A DNA stretch of 64,000 nucleotides, taken from an uncultured Sphingomonadaceae bacterium (GTDB lineage Bacteria > Pseudomonadota > Alphaproteobacteria > Sphingomonadales > Sphingomonadaceae). A model generated the notes under the pieces. That model was given only the letters and a program-made list of their open reading frames with translations. It was not told the origin of the DNA and did no database searches. Location of the stretch: the NCBI GenBank assembly GCA_937996655.1, contig CALKUK010000012.1, positions 558,001 through 622,000 on the forward strand, read 5' to 3'. The position numbers were made by a program, and so were the translations under genes. This document shows, piece by piece, positions 52,658 through 61,758 of this stretch. How positions within the stretch are numbered: the first letter of the stretch is position 1; every line of letters starts with the position of its first letter.

Positions 52658-53824
52658 CTAAGCGGGGTTGGCCGCTTTCCAATCGCGCTTGATCTTCTTG
52701 GCGAGGCTCCATTTGTGGACCTCAGTCGGGCCGTCATAGATGCGGAAGGCGCGGACTTCGCGGAAGATCTGCTCAACGATGGTGTGGTCTGTTACGCCCA
52801 TGCCGCCCATCACCTGCACACAGCGGTCGGCAATGCGCATCAAGGCTTCGGACACGGCGACCTTGGTCATCGAGCTTTCGACGGTGCCGAGCGAGCCGGT
52901 GTCGAGCACAGAGGCGCACCAATCGATCATCAGTTCGGCCTGCTTCAGGTCGATCATGTTTTCCGCCAGCATGAAGCCGACGCCCTCATGGTCCACCAAC
53001 AGCTTGCCAAAGGCCATCCGACGGTTGGCATAGTCGGACGCGATCTCATGTGCCCTCTGGCAGCAGCCATGCCAACGCATGCAATGCGATAGCCGGGCAG
53101 GGGACAGACGGATCTGCGCGTATTTAAAGCCTTCGCCTGCTTGCCCCAGCATCTGGTCTGCCGGAACGCGCAGATTGTCGATCAGGACGGTGGCGTGGCC
53201 GCCGGGCATGGAATTATCGATGGTGTTGGGCACATGCTCGATGCGGATTGCTGGGTCCGGCAGGTCAACGAGGAACATGCACGCGCCTTCATCGGCTTTG
53301 GCCATGATGATGCCGACTTTGGCGCCCTCGGCCCCTGTGATGAAGGCTTTGCGGCCGTTGATGACCCAGTGGTTGCCGTCCAGCTTGCAAGTCGTCTGCA
53401 TCATCGATGGATCAGACCCTGCGCCACCGTCCAACGCGGGTTCGGTCATGAAAAAGGCTGACCGCGCTTCACCGCTGACCATGGGCTTCAGGAAGCGTTC
53501 TTTCAGCTCTGGGCTGCCAACATGGCCGAGCAGGTACATATTGCCCTCATCGGGCGCCATGGTGTTCACAGCGAGCGGGCCGAGCGGGGAAAGGCCGGAC
53601 TTTTGCAGGACGATAGCGGTTTCCTGCTGCGTCAGGTGGCTGCCATCGGGCCGGATGTGCGGCGTCAGCACGCCGGCGGCGCGGGCCTGGGCCCGCATTT
53701 CCATCACCATCTCATCCATCGGCGCGCCATGATGGTCGCGGCGGGTGTCGTGCTCATAGGGGACGACAACATCGCGGACGAACTTTTCGACGCGCGAGGC
53801 GATCTCAAGCGCACGTTCGGTCAT
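52658..53824 (-). CDS. Acyl-CoA dehydrogenase family protein (ACAD10/11-like)
   Basis: 388 aa FAD enzyme for alpha-beta dehydrogenation of an acyl-CoA. Motifs AFFMTEPALDGGAGSDPSMMQT (FAD contact), WVINGRKAFITGA, the C-domain QVMGGMGVTDHTIVEQIFREVRAFRIYDGPTEVHKWSLA. This late region is typical of the ACAD10/11 group acting on long or unusual chains. Overlaps the upstream SDR gene by 4 nt (ATGA), suggesting a shared catabolic step. Confidence 0.92.
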   Translation of the reverse strand: MTERALEIASRVEKFVRDVVVPYEHDTRRDHHGAPMDEMVMEMRAQARAAGVLTPHIRPDGSHLTQQETAIVLQKSGLSPLGPLAVNTMAPDEGNMYLLGHVGSPELKERFLKPMVSGEARSAFFMTEPALDGGAGSDPSMMQTTCKLDGNHWVINGRKAFITGAEGAKVGIIMAKADEGACMFLVDLPDPAIRIEHVPNTIDNSMPGGHATVLIDNLRVPADQMLGQAGEGFKYAQIRLSPARLSHCMRWHGCCQRAHEIASDYANRRMAFGKLLVDHEGVGFMLAENMIDLKQAELMIDWCASVLDTGSLGTVESSMTKVAVSEALMRIADRCVQVMGGMGVTDHTIVEQIFREVRAFRIYDGPTEVHKWSLAKKIKRDWKAANPA

Positions 53825-54591
53825 AGCGATTGTCCATCATCAATGTCGATGACGGAGCCGGTCGTGGCGGCTGAGGCATCTGAGGCGAAGTAGAGCATCA
53901 TGGCATCCAGCGACTCAATGGGCTGAAGGCGCTTGCGGTGAAACGCGGCAATCTGGGCCTGACCGCCGGGCGTCTGGAACCAGTCGCCCGCAATTTCGGT
54001 CTGAATGTATCCGGGCTGGATGGTGTTCACATTAATGCCCTGACGCACCCATTCGCGCGCCAGATTGCGCCCCAGATGGGCCACGGCGGCCTTGCCTGCG
54101 GCATAGGCGCTGTCACCCTGTCCGGTCAGATGGGATGTGATGGAGCCGATCAGAACAATCCGACCCTTACCTGTGTCACGACTGCCGGCGGCCATCAGGC
54201 GGCGGGCGCCCTCGCGCGCAGTGAGATAGACGCCGGTGAAGTTGGTCTCTGTCACCATGCGCAGCGCCTCAACGCTGACATCGGTCGCCCGTCCGGCGGC
54301 AGACGTGCCTGCGTTGGCGATGATCGTGTCGACGGTTCCGAAGCGCTCCTCCGCCATGTTGAAGGCATCTTTGATGGAGGCTTCATCCGTGACGTCGAGG
54401 GGGACGGCGAGGGCACTTGTCTCCCCCGCTTCGAGTTCATCGGCAAGGGCGGCGATCCGGTCCGTGCGGCGCGCGCCCAGCACCACATTGGCCCCGGCTT
54501 GGGCAAAGAGGCGGGCGAAGTGTGCGCCAAGCCCGGATGATGCTCCGGTGATAAGCGTCGTGCGGCCGGCAAGTGAGAAGGGCAATGTCAT
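53821..54591 (-). CDS. Short-chain dehydrogenase/reductase
   Basis: 256 aa classical SDR. NAD(P) motif TLITGASSGLGAHFARLF (TGxxxGxG), NAG motif IIANAGTS, catalytic Ser in IVLIGSITSHL and YAAGK at the YxxxK site (DSAYAAGKAAVAHLGRNLAREW). The start ATG 54591 has GGGAGAG 7 nt upstream; the longer frame adds 22 unlikely residues. Coupled to the acyl-CoA dehydrogenase gene, so a hydroxyacyl or alcohol oxidation is plausible. Confidence 0.92.
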   Translation of the reverse strand: MTLPFSLAGRTTLITGASSGLGAHFARLFAQAGANVVLGARRTDRIAALADELEAGETSALAVPLDVTDEASIKDAFNMAEERFGTVDTIIANAGTSAAGRATDVSVEALRMVTETNFTGVYLTAREGARRLMAAGSRDTGKGRIVLIGSITSHLTGQGDSAYAAGKAAVAHLGRNLAREWVRQGINVNTIQPGYIQTEIAGDWFQTPGGQAQIAAFHRKRLQPIESLDAMMLYFASDASAATTGSVIDIDDGQSL

Positions 54592-54724
54592 GGCAGGCTC
54601 TCCCATAAATGGTTCGCCATTCCCTGCGCATCTCCACCGCCCGATGCAAGCTGGCAATTCTATGCGCTAGGGTCTCATATATGCTCTTTGGGTGAAGCGC
54701 TGCTGGCGGAGGTCCAAGCTTTGA

Positions 54725-55120
54725 TCAGGACTTCCAACCCATGAGGGGTGTGACGTTGTTGTCGGCAAAGCGGGTTGCCGAAAAGTCGGCGTCTGCTGTG
54801 CCCATGTCTTGTCCGGAGCCGTCGAGCAAAGCGAGGTCAACTGGGCGGTCAACCTGTAGGCCAAAGCTGTCGCCACGCGCCCACTTCACCACGGCTTCGA
54901 AATCACCGATCCGGTCGGCAAAAACGCGCAGATGTTCTCCGGGCACCAGCATGGCCCCTCGACCGCCAAGCCCATATTCTGAAGCGTCGCGGATGATCAC
55001 CTCACGGTGCGGGATGCGTTGGGAAGACAAAACGGCCCGACAATGGTGCGCAAAACGCTCCGACTGCCGGGCCTTACGCGCAAGCGCGCTGTAATTATAT
55101 TCGATCTGGCTTTCGACCAT
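54725..55120 (-). CDS. PilZ-like protein
   Basis: 131 aa. The pattern RKARQSERFAHHCRAVLSSQ, VIIRDASEYGLGGRGAMLVPGEHLRVF and VVKWARGDSFGLQVDRPVDL follows a single PilZ barrel, with weak conservation of the RxxxR motif. Basic N-terminus, soluble. No gene partner evident; it lies between the SDR gene and petC on the same strand. Confidence 0.75.
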   Translation of the reverse strand: MVESQIEYNYSALARKARQSERFAHHCRAVLSSQRIPHREVIIRDASEYGLGGRGAMLVPGEHLRVFADRIGDFEAVVKWARGDSFGLQVDRPVDLALLDGSGQDMGTADADFSATRFADNNVTPLMGWKS

Positions 55121-55201
55121 GGCCCCACCTCATGCGTTGGACTGACTTGATGAGTCAGATAACGGCCGGGTGAGGCCCTGGTTTAGGCCGGGGCAAACCG
55201 A

Positions 55202-56053
55202 TCAGGCGTGTGCCTTCTTGTCAGCCCAGACGTTCTTGTACGCACCGACACACAGGCCGAGGAAGATGAGAAGGAAGATGACGGCAGCTGTGCCGGCACG
55301 CTTGCGGTTCTCAAGCTTCGGTTCTGCCGTCCAAGTCAGGAATGCAGACACGTCCTTTGCCATCTGATCGACAGTTGGCTTCGGTGCGCCTTCGCCATAC
55401 GTCACCTGGCCCTCGGTTGTCAGCGGGGCTGGCATGGCGAGATTCAGGTTGGCGAAATACGGGTTATAGTGCGTCGTCTTACCCGGCATCGAGGCGGGGA
55501 ACTTTTCCTTCAACTCGGCCGGCGGCGCCTGATAGCCCGTCAGCAGCGAGTAGATGTAGGCCGGACCGCCATGACGCGCCTTTGCCATCAGCGAAAGATC
55601 TGGCGGCAACGCGTTGTTGTTGGCAGCGCGCGCTGCAACTTCGTTCGGGTAGGGCGACGGAACCTTGTCAGCCGGTGTCGGCTTGCGCGTTGCCGCTTCG
55701 CCCGTTTCCGGGTTAATCGACGGCGTTTCAGTCGGCCAAGTCTGGGCAATCGTCTTTACCTGACCGTCATTATAGCCAAGGGCTTTGAAGTCACGGAAAG
55801 AGACGTACTTCAGGCTGTGGCATGCCGAGCAGACTTCACGGAAGATCTGAAGGCCACGCTGCAGCTGGGCACGGTCAAACTTACCGGCAGGCCCGTCGAA
55901 GGAATATTCGACGGCCTTTGGTGTTTTGTGGAACTCGTGCTCGGCGGTCGGTGCCGTCGGCGACGTTACGAAAGCGAAGGCCCCCATCGCGGCTGAAATC
56001 AGCAGCCAGCCGGAAAAGAACAGCCCAACAAGAAATGCACCTATGCGGATCAT
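55202..56053 (-). CDS. petC: Cytochrome c1 of the bc1 complex
   Basis: 283 aa, heme c subunit that passes electrons from the Rieske protein to cytochrome c. N-terminal signal-anchor (IRIGAFLVGLFFSGWLLISAAMG), heme site CSACHSLKYVSFRD, Met ligand region LNLAMPAPL, and a C-terminal membrane anchor AAVIFLLIFLGLCVGAY. The start MIRIGAFLVGLF at 56053 lies just after the petB stop; the longer frame overlaps petB by 26 nt. Last gene of petABC. Confidence 0.96.
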   Translation of the reverse strand: MIRIGAFLVGLFFSGWLLISAAMGAFAFVTSPTAPTAEHEFHKTPKAVEYSFDGPAGKFDRAQLQRGLQIFREVCSACHSLKYVSFRDFKALGYNDGQVKTIAQTWPTETPSINPETGEAATRKPTPADKVPSPYPNEVAARAANNNALPPDLSLMAKARHGGPAYIYSLLTGYQAPPAELKEKFPASMPGKTTHYNPYFANLNLAMPAPLTTEGQVTYGEGAPKPTVDQMAKDVSAFLTWTAEPKLENRKRAGTAAVIFLLIFLGLCVGAYKNVWADKKAHA

Positions 56054-56066
56054 GTCGATATCGTCC

Positions 56067-57350
56067 TTATTCGGCAGGCTGAAGCGTGGCACCGGGCGCA
56101 GTGCCCAGAACGGCTTCGGTGATGGAGGTTGGAAGCGGCTTGGTTGTTTCGACGCGCGAGATGATCGGAAGAATGATCAGGAAGTGCGCGAAATAATAGG
56201 CCGCCGCAAATTGGCTGACGAGCACGATGCCGTCCGTTGCATGCGATCCGCCGCAATAGCCAAGAATGGCGATCGTGGGGATCAGGCCGAACCAGAAGAA
56301 CTTCCGGAACAGCGGACGATAATGGCCCGAACGGACTGCCGATGTGTCCAGCCAAGGCAGGAAGAACAGCAGCAGGATCGCGGCAAACATCGCGAGCACG
56401 CCCAGCAGCTTTGCCGGGATGAACAGGAAGTCCACCGTGAAGGCACGCAGGATCGCGTAGAACGGCCAGAAATACCATTCAGGAACGATATTGGCCGGTG
56501 TCGCCAACGGGTTTGCGGGGATGTAGTTGTCCGGCTCTCCGAGGAAGTTCGGGCCGAAGAACACCAGCAGTGCAAACAGCAGGAAGAACGCAGCAACGCC
56601 GACGCCATCCTTGGCGGTGTAATAAGGGTGGAACGGAACAGTGTCCTGCTCCGACTTCACTTCCACACCCGTCGGGTTCGAAGAGCCGGGGATGTGCAGC
56701 GCCCAGACGTGCAGGATGATGACACCCAAGATCACGAACGGAAGCAGGAAGTGGAGCGAGAAGAAGCGGTTCAGAGCGGCGTTATCCGGCGCAAAACCGC
56801 CGAGCAGCCAAGTCTGGATCGGCTCACCCACCAGTGGGATGGCGCCGAACAGGCCGGTGATGACCTTTGCACCCCAGAAGCTCATCTGGCCCCAGGGAAG
56901 GACATAGCCCATGAATGCGGTTGCCATCATCAACAGGAAGATGACGAGGCCAAGATGCCACACCATTTCCCGCGGCGGCTTATATGATCCGTAGAACAGA
57001 CCACGGAAAATGTGGATATAGACCACGATGAAGAACATCGAGGCGCCGTTGGCGTGCGCATAGCGCAAGAACCAGCCCGCATTCACATCACGCATGATGT
57101 GTTCAACCGACGAAAAAGCGACGGTGCTTTCTGCAGCGAAATGCATCGCCAGAACAACGCCCGTCACGATCTGAACCATCAGGGCAACACCGGCAAGAAC
57201 GCCGAAGTTCCAGAAATAGTTCAGGTTGCGGGGCACCGGATAACCGGCGCCGACGGCATTATAAACGAAGCGGGGAAGTGGAAGCTTCTCATCCAGATAC
57301 CGCATGAGCGGGTTGGACGGCTTATATTCGTTAGCCCAAGGAAAACTCAT
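56067..57350 (-). CDS. petB: Cytochrome b of the bc1 complex
   Basis: 427 aa, eight-helix quinone-oxidising subunit with two b hemes. Typical segments: NYFWNFGVLAGVALMVQIVTGVVLAMHF, the paired His ligands in helices B and D (RYAHANGASMFFIVVYIHIFRGLFYGSYK, FLLPFVILGVIILHVWALH), and the Qo-site PEWYF (IVPEWYFWPFYAILRAF). Middle gene of petABC, 11 nt after petA. Confidence 0.97.
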   Translation of the reverse strand: MSFPWANEYKPSNPLMRYLDEKLPLPRFVYNAVGAGYPVPRNLNYFWNFGVLAGVALMVQIVTGVVLAMHFAAESTVAFSSVEHIMRDVNAGWFLRYAHANGASMFFIVVYIHIFRGLFYGSYKPPREMVWHLGLVIFLLMMATAFMGYVLPWGQMSFWGAKVITGLFGAIPLVGEPIQTWLLGGFAPDNAALNRFFSLHFLLPFVILGVIILHVWALHIPGSSNPTGVEVKSEQDTVPFHPYYTAKDGVGVAAFFLLFALLVFFGPNFLGEPDNYIPANPLATPANIVPEWYFWPFYAILRAFTVDFLFIPAKLLGVLAMFAAILLLFFLPWLDTSAVRSGHYRPLFRKFFWFGLIPTIAILGYCGGSHATDGIVLVSQFAAAYYFAHFLIILPIISRVETTKPLPTSITEAVLGTAPGATLQPAE

Positions 57351-57361
57351 CGATCTAATCC

Positions 57362-57937
57362 TCAGCCGACTTTGACGGCAGTGTCAGAAGTGAACTCGTA
57401 GGGCGGCACCTCGAGGTTTCTCGGGGCCGGACCTTTGCGGATGCGCGCGGCGGTATCGTAAGACGAGCCATGGCATGGGCAGAAATAGCCGCCAAATTCA
57501 CCCTTCACTTCACCTTCACCAGCGCCCAGCGGCACACAACCCAAATGGGTGCAGACACCCATGGTGATGAGCCATTGTTTCTTGCCCGCCTTGGTGCGGT
57601 CTTCCAGCGACTGCGGATCGCGCAGGTCACCGAGCGAGACCTTTTCGGCTGAAGCAATTTCAGCCGGTGTCAGGTGACGCACGAAGAGCGGCTGCTTGCG
57701 GAAGATCGTCTTGATCGTCTGGCCGGGCTGGATAGCCGCCAGATCGATTTCGGTCGAAGCTTCAGCGAGCACGTCTGCCGACGGGTTCATCTGGTTGATG
57801 AGGGGGAGGGCCACCGAAACGGCGCCCACGCCTGCGAAACTTGCCGCTGCGACGTTAATGAAATCACGACGGCGGACGCCGCCCTGTTCTTCGCCAGCGG
57901 TTGCGCTGTCTTCCGTCAAACTTGCCATGCTTTCCAT
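57362..57937 (-). CDS. petA: Rieske iron-sulfur subunit of the bc1 complex
   Basis: 191 aa. Twin-arginine-type N-terminus RRRDFINVAAASFAGVGAVSVALP as signal anchor, then the Rieske fold with cluster ligands CTHLGCVPLG and CPCHGSSYD. First gene of petABC. Start ATG 57937 with AGGG just upstream; ATG 57928 is also in frame. trmL is divergent. Confidence 0.97.
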   Translation of the reverse strand: MESMASLTEDSATAGEEQGGVRRRDFINVAAASFAGVGAVSVALPLINQMNPSADVLAEASTEIDLAAIQPGQTIKTIFRKQPLFVRHLTPAEIASAEKVSLGDLRDPQSLEDRTKAGKKQWLITMGVCTHLGCVPLGAGEGEVKGEFGGYFCPCHGSSYDTAARIRKGPAPRNLEVPPYEFTSDTAVKVG

Positions 57938-58118
57938 TTATCCCTGATTCGACTTAGACCTTACAATCCCACTGTTCCTTTAAGGAACCCGCGGAAAATC
58001 AGGACACCGACCCCCGGAACCGTAAGATTTGCGGGCCTGATAGCGATGTTACCGGCAGTTGCAAATACGAAATCCGAGCCGCTTGCCGGGGGCTATGTGG
58101 ATCGCTTATCGCATTGCG

Positions 58119-58571
58119 ATGCGCATTGCACTTTATGAACCCGAAATCGCAGGTAACGTTGGTGCAATCTTGCGCCTTGCCGCTTGCATGGATGTGGCTG
58201 TGGATATCATCGATCCGTGCGGCTTTCCGTTCTCTGATAAGAAATTGAAGCGGTCCGGCATGGACTATGCGGAGCGGGTGACGCTGACGCGGCATGCCGA
58301 TTGGCCCACATTCCAGCAGGCGAAACCGGGGCGCCTCATCTTGATGTCGAGCAAGGCAGACACGTTGCTGAGCGATTTCGCTTTTCAGCCAGACGATACG
58401 TTGTTGATGGGGAAGGAGAGCGCCGGCGTGCCGGACGATGTGCGTGGAGCCTGTGATGCCGCCATCCGCATCCCCATGGCAGCCGGGCTGCGGTCCTTCA
58501 ACATTTCCGTCGCGACCGGAATCGCTGTGTTTGAAGCGCTACGCCAGACAGGGCAGTTGCCAAATGGCTGA
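58119..58571 (+). CDS. trmL: tRNA (cytidine/uridine-34 2'-O)-methyltransferase
   Basis: 150 aa SPOUT methyltransferase that methylates the wobble base of tRNA-Leu. Starts MRIALYEPEIAGNVGAILRL as in the family; knot motifs LLMGKESAGVPDDV, IRIPMAAGLRSFNISVATGIAVFEALRQ. In-frame starts up to 58059 exist but give unrelated residues; no clear ribosome site for any. Divergent from petABC. Confidence 0.93.
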   Translation: MRIALYEPEIAGNVGAILRLAACMDVAVDIIDPCGFPFSDKKLKRSGMDYAERVTLTRHADWPTFQQAKPGRLILMSSKADTLLSDFAFQPDDTLLMGKESAGVPDDVRGACDAAIRIPMAAGLRSFNISVATGIAVFEALRQTGQLPNG

Positions 58572-58610
58572 ACAGCTTGGCATCAGGTCGACACCGGACT
58601 AGACGCGCCC

Positions 58611-58676
58611 AACTCCGTTCGTCCCGAGCGAAGTCGAGGGCCGTGTCTCGACTGCGCTCGACACAAGCGGGATGAG
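58611..58676. repeat. REP-like short extragenic repeat before hemF
   Basis: Two imperfect hairpins side by side: CCCGAGCGAAGTCGAGGG and GTGTCTCGACTGCGCTCGAC followed by AC. The composition is that of the short interspersed repeats found in many sphingomonad genomes. It fills most of the trmL-hemF gap. Confidence 0.6.
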
Positions 58677-58690
58677 GGAACAGGAGCCTT

Positions 58691-59560
58691 TTGAGTCAGA
58701 TGAACATCCCTAAAGTCCCTTTCGCGCTCGATGCTGAGCAGACGGCCGCCCGGTCCTGGTTCGAAGGCCTTCGCAACCGCATCTGTGCGGAGTTTGAAGC
58801 CATTGAGCGTGAGGCGGGCAGTGACGCGTCGTTCGATTATACCGCCTGGAACCGCGATGATGATCCCGATGCCAAAGGCGGAGGCGGTGTCCGGGGTGTC
58901 ATGAAGGGCAAGGTGTTCGAAAAAGTCGGCGTCAATGTTTCGACCGTTGGCGGCGCTTTTTCAGACGAGTTTTCAAAGACGATCCACGGTGCCGGGGATG
59001 ATCCCAATTTCTTCGCCACCGGTATCAGCCTTGTGGCGCATATGGCCAATCCGCACGTGCCCGCCGTTCATATGAACACCCGCTTCCTTGTGACGCAAAA
59101 GCGTTGGCTGGGCGGTGGTGCGGACCTCAACCCGCCCATTCCCTATGCAGAGGACACAGCGGACTTCCATGCGCGGCTGCAGGCGGCCTGTGATGCCCAT
59201 GGGGCAGACTATTATGACCGCTTCAAAAAATGGGCCGACGACTATTTTTGGATCCCCCATCGTGGCGTTCACCGCGGTGTGGGAGGCATTTTCTATGATC
59301 ATCTGGAAGGCGCGTTTGACGAGAATTTCGCTTTCACCCGGGATGTGGGGGAGGCGTTTCTGGACGTCTATCCAAAGCTTGTGCGCCGCCGGATGAACCA
59401 GCCTTTCTCCGCTGCCGAAAAGCAGCAGCAGCTCGTCTGGCGTGGGCGCTATGCGGAATTCAACCTCGTTTATGATCGCGGGACGCTTTTTGGATTGAAG
59501 ACCGGCGGCAATATCGACGCCATCCTCATGAGCCTCCCGCCCGAAGCGAAATGGGACTGA
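58691..59560 (+). CDS. hemF: Oxygen-dependent coproporphyrinogen III oxidase
   Basis: Aerobic decarboxylation of coproporphyrinogen III to protoporphyrinogen IX in heme synthesis. 289 aa, with GGGVRGVMKGKVFEKVGVN, PHVPAVHMNTRF, WWFGGGxDL-like WLGGGADLNPP, and the signature HRGVHRGVGGIFYDHL. Start TTG 58691 has AGGAG 4 nt upstream; ATG 58700 is the alternative. The stop overlaps the GNAT gene by 10 nt. Confidence 0.95.
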   Translation: MSQMNIPKVPFALDAEQTAARSWFEGLRNRICAEFEAIEREAGSDASFDYTAWNRDDDPDAKGGGGVRGVMKGKVFEKVGVNVSTVGGAFSDEFSKTIHGAGDDPNFFATGISLVAHMANPHVPAVHMNTRFLVTQKRWLGGGADLNPPIPYAEDTADFHARLQAACDAHGADYYDRFKKWADDYFWIPHRGVHRGVGGIFYDHLEGAFDENFAFTRDVGEAFLDVYPKLVRRRMNQPFSAAEKQQQLVWRGRYAEFNLVYDRGTLFGLKTGGNIDAILMSLPPEAKWD

Positions 59561-60150
59561 CGCCCGTCCGCCTTGGTGAGCTGGCGACAATCGTCACCTC
59601 GCTGGAAATGCGCACGCGGCCCCGGCCCGCGCCGCTCAATCCTGCGCCTTTGTCGCTCGTCCCCTGGAAGGCGCCATCGCCCGCCAAATATCGCGCGCTT
59701 TTTGAACGCGTGGGCAGCCCTTGGCTCTGGTTCTCGCGCCTTGTGATGTCGGATGCTGAGTTGACCGCGATCATCCATGATGAGGCTGTGTCCATCTGGG
59801 CTGTTTGTGACCGTGCGGGAATAGAGGTCGGCATCCTCGAGCTTGATTTCCGCAAGGGCGACGAATGTGAGATTGCCTTTTTTGGCCTCGTGCCCGAACT
59901 CAACGGGAAGGGTTATGGCCGCTGGCTGATGGCGCAGGCCATGGCTGCCGCTTGGCGCCCCGGCATCACGCGTATCTGGGTGCACACCTGCACGCTCGAC
60001 GGGCCATCGGCGCTGGGTTTTTACATCCGGTCCGGCTTTGTGCCTTTTGCCCGGGCGGTTGAAACCTTCCCTGATCCCCGTTTGCTCGACCTTCTGCCGA
60101 GGGATGCGGCGCCTCAGATCCCGCTTCTGGCGGCGGACAGCGCGCGGTAA
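59551..60150 (+). CDS. GNAT family N-acetyltransferase
   Basis: 199 aa. Acetyl-CoA fold with the loop LVPELNGKGYGRWLMAQAMAAAW (Q/RxxGxG/A type: NGKGYG) and HTCTLDGPSALGFYIRSGFVPF at the end. Substrate unknown. Overlaps hemF at the start and the converging membrane-protein gene at the end (37 nt). Confidence 0.9.
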   Translation: MGLTPVRLGELATIVTSLEMRTRPRPAPLNPAPLSLVPWKAPSPAKYRALFERVGSPWLWFSRLVMSDAELTAIIHDEAVSIWAVCDRAGIEVGILELDFRKGDECEIAFFGLVPELNGKGYGRWLMAQAMAAAWRPGITRIWVHTCTLDGPSALGFYIRSGFVPFARAVETFPDPRLLDLLPRDAAPQIPLLAADSAR

Positions 60151-60845
60151 AAGCTCGCCGACAGCAGCACGAAGACAAGCATCAGGGTTGTTGGTGTCAC
60201 AGCAGACAGAATGTCGCGCGCGATCAAGGCTCCGCTTTCAGGCAGGATGAGCTGGGTCGGGATGCCGATAATCGCGACGAGGGCTGATGTTGTGATCCAG
60301 GTGACCACCGCCAAGATGACGACGAGCCCGAAAATCTGCCAGCCAAGGCCGCGCGTCAGATCAAAACTCCTGCTGACCGCGCGCAGTGGGTTGCGCACAT
60401 CTTCTGCCATCACAGCGGCGTCGGAAATCGCGGTGCGGGCAATCACATAAAAGCCGGGGATGACGAACAGCAGGAAGCCGCCCAGCATCAACAGCTGTTC
60501 CACCAGCGAGACGAAGAACAGGCTGGGCAGCATCCGTGCGGACGCCGCAATCGCGCTGCCCACGGTGGGCCGGGAAGGGTGAAGTAGCAGCGACAGCAAG
60601 GTGCCCGCGCCGAGCAACGTCACGAGGCGGAGTGCGAGCAGCGGGATGATATTCGCTTCATAATAAAGCGCGAGGCTTTGAAGCGATTTTTGGTCAATGC
60701 CGTCCATCTGCGGCGGCGGCAAATAGATGGCCTGTGCCAGCGTCGGGAGGAACATGAAGGCACCGGCGACAATTAGAATGATGTCGGCATGGGCCTTCAA
60801 CATGGCCAATAAGTCCTGCCAGATGGCATCGTATGACAGCTTCAC
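60114..60845 (-). CDS. Multi-pass membrane protein of unknown function
   Basis: 243 aa from GTG 60845 (VKLSYDAIWQDLLAMLKAH). Five or six hydrophobic segments (IILIVAGAFMFLPTLAQAIY, LLALRLVTLLGAGTLLSLLL, LFFVSLVEQLLMLGGFLLFVIPGFYVIA, FGLVVILAVVTWITTSALVAIIG, LMLVFVLLSASFY). The MLGGFLLFVIPGFYVIAR and DAAVMAEDVRNPLRAVSRSF patterns are like glycerophosphoryl-diester or DUF-type membrane proteins; no function assigned. It has GGGAG 9 nt upstream and a promoter/leader that repeats before the next gene. Confidence 0.82.
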   Translation of the reverse strand: MKLSYDAIWQDLLAMLKAHADIILIVAGAFMFLPTLAQAIYLPPPQMDGIDQKSLQSLALYYEANIIPLLALRLVTLLGAGTLLSLLLHPSRPTVGSAIAASARMLPSLFFVSLVEQLLMLGGFLLFVIPGFYVIARTAISDAAVMAEDVRNPLRAVSRSFDLTRGLGWQIFGLVVILAVVTWITTSALVAIIGIPTQLILPESGALIARDILSAVTPTTLMLVFVLLSASFYRALSAARSGI

Positions 60846-60907
60846 CCAAAGCAACTCCCTGTTCTCTGTCGTCCCGTTACGCGATTGCCGCTGTTCGGAC
60901 AATCGGG
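60843..60907 (-). promoter_or_regulatory. Promoter and leader of the membrane-protein gene (repeat copy A)
   Basis: Minus strand: -35 TTGTCC (60902-60897), 17-bp spacer, -10 TAACGG (60879-60874), then AACAGGGAGTTGCTTTGGGT leading into the GTG start. The same three blocks at the same spacing recur at 61756-61820. Confidence 0.6.
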
Positions 60908-60933
60908 CGTGATCTGTCCGCGTCAGGCTGGCC

Positions 60934-61758
60934 TCAGAACAGTTCGTCGAGCAGCAGGTGAAAGTCGAGTCTGTCGAGGTCCAGCACTGTGATGCCATAG
61001 GTCTTCAGAAACCGGTCCTGTAGTGGCGGTCCAAATTCCCCAAGGCTGTTCCACATGATCGCAATGTCTTGATAGGGGTCTGCCAGACCTGCCTTCCCGA
61101 CATCAATGCATCCCACCACCACGCCATTGCGCAGACGAACATTGTCCAGCGAGAAATCGCCATGTGTCACCACAGGCGCAGCATCGGGCAAGGTGCATAT
61201 CTGAAGCGCTTCCCACACCTGCTCGGCTGACCAGCCCTGCCGCCCCGCATCGAAATCGTCCGTGTCGACCAGTCCTGCGTCAATGTTACGCCGGGCCTGT
61301 GCCAAGCGAAGGGGATGGCGGCTGTCAAACGGGCAAGATTGCGTTGGCGTGGCATGGACCTGCCGTAAAAATCGGGCGAGGGCATCGACAACATCTTCGG
61401 CCCTGCAAGCGCCTTCTTCCAGCACCTGGAAGGCCGCTTGCCCCTCCAGCGCCTTCGTTACGAGCCAGGCCGCATTGTCGTTGACAGTCAGGTCGACAAT
61501 GTCCGGTACCGGCAGTCGGGGCTGCATCCAGCGAAGGCGGACAGCCTCTCCCACTATGTCATCCCGCACATCGCCCCGGCCATGCTTGAGATAGAGGTCG
61601 GGACATCCGGTCTTTGAAAGTTTGAAGACACTGGCGGCAGATTCGCCAGATGGCGCGACATCAATATCGTATCCAGCCAGCCTCTCCCGCAGTTCCGGCG
61701 GGAGCGGCAATGCGTGTTCGAAATCACGGCTTTCCAAGGGATCGTCAGATGGCGTCAC
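60934..61758 (-). CDS. APH(3')-like aminoglycoside phosphotransferase family kinase
   Basis: 274 aa, the length of APH(3') enzymes. Eukaryotic-like kinase fold: catalytic loop VVTHGDFSLDNVRL (HGDxxxxN), metal-binding CIDVGKAGLADPYQDIA, and the C-terminus FHLLLDELF typical of APH(3'). N-terminal nucleotide-binding ELRERLAGYDIDVAPSGES. Substrate may be an aminoglycoside or another hydroxylated small molecule; no mobile element is beside it, so it is probably chromosomal and old. Start GTG 61758, with GGGAG 9 nt upstream. Confidence 0.85.
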   Translation of the reverse strand: MTPSDDPLESRDFEHALPLPPELRERLAGYDIDVAPSGESAASVFKLSKTGCPDLYLKHGRGDVRDDIVGEAVRLRWMQPRLPVPDIVDLTVNDNAAWLVTKALEGQAAFQVLEEGACRAEDVVDALARFLRQVHATPTQSCPFDSRHPLRLAQARRNIDAGLVDTDDFDAGRQGWSAEQVWEALQICTLPDAAPVVTHGDFSLDNVRLRNGVVVGCIDVGKAGLADPYQDIAIMWNSLGEFGPPLQDRFLKTYGITVLDLDRLDFHLLLDELF

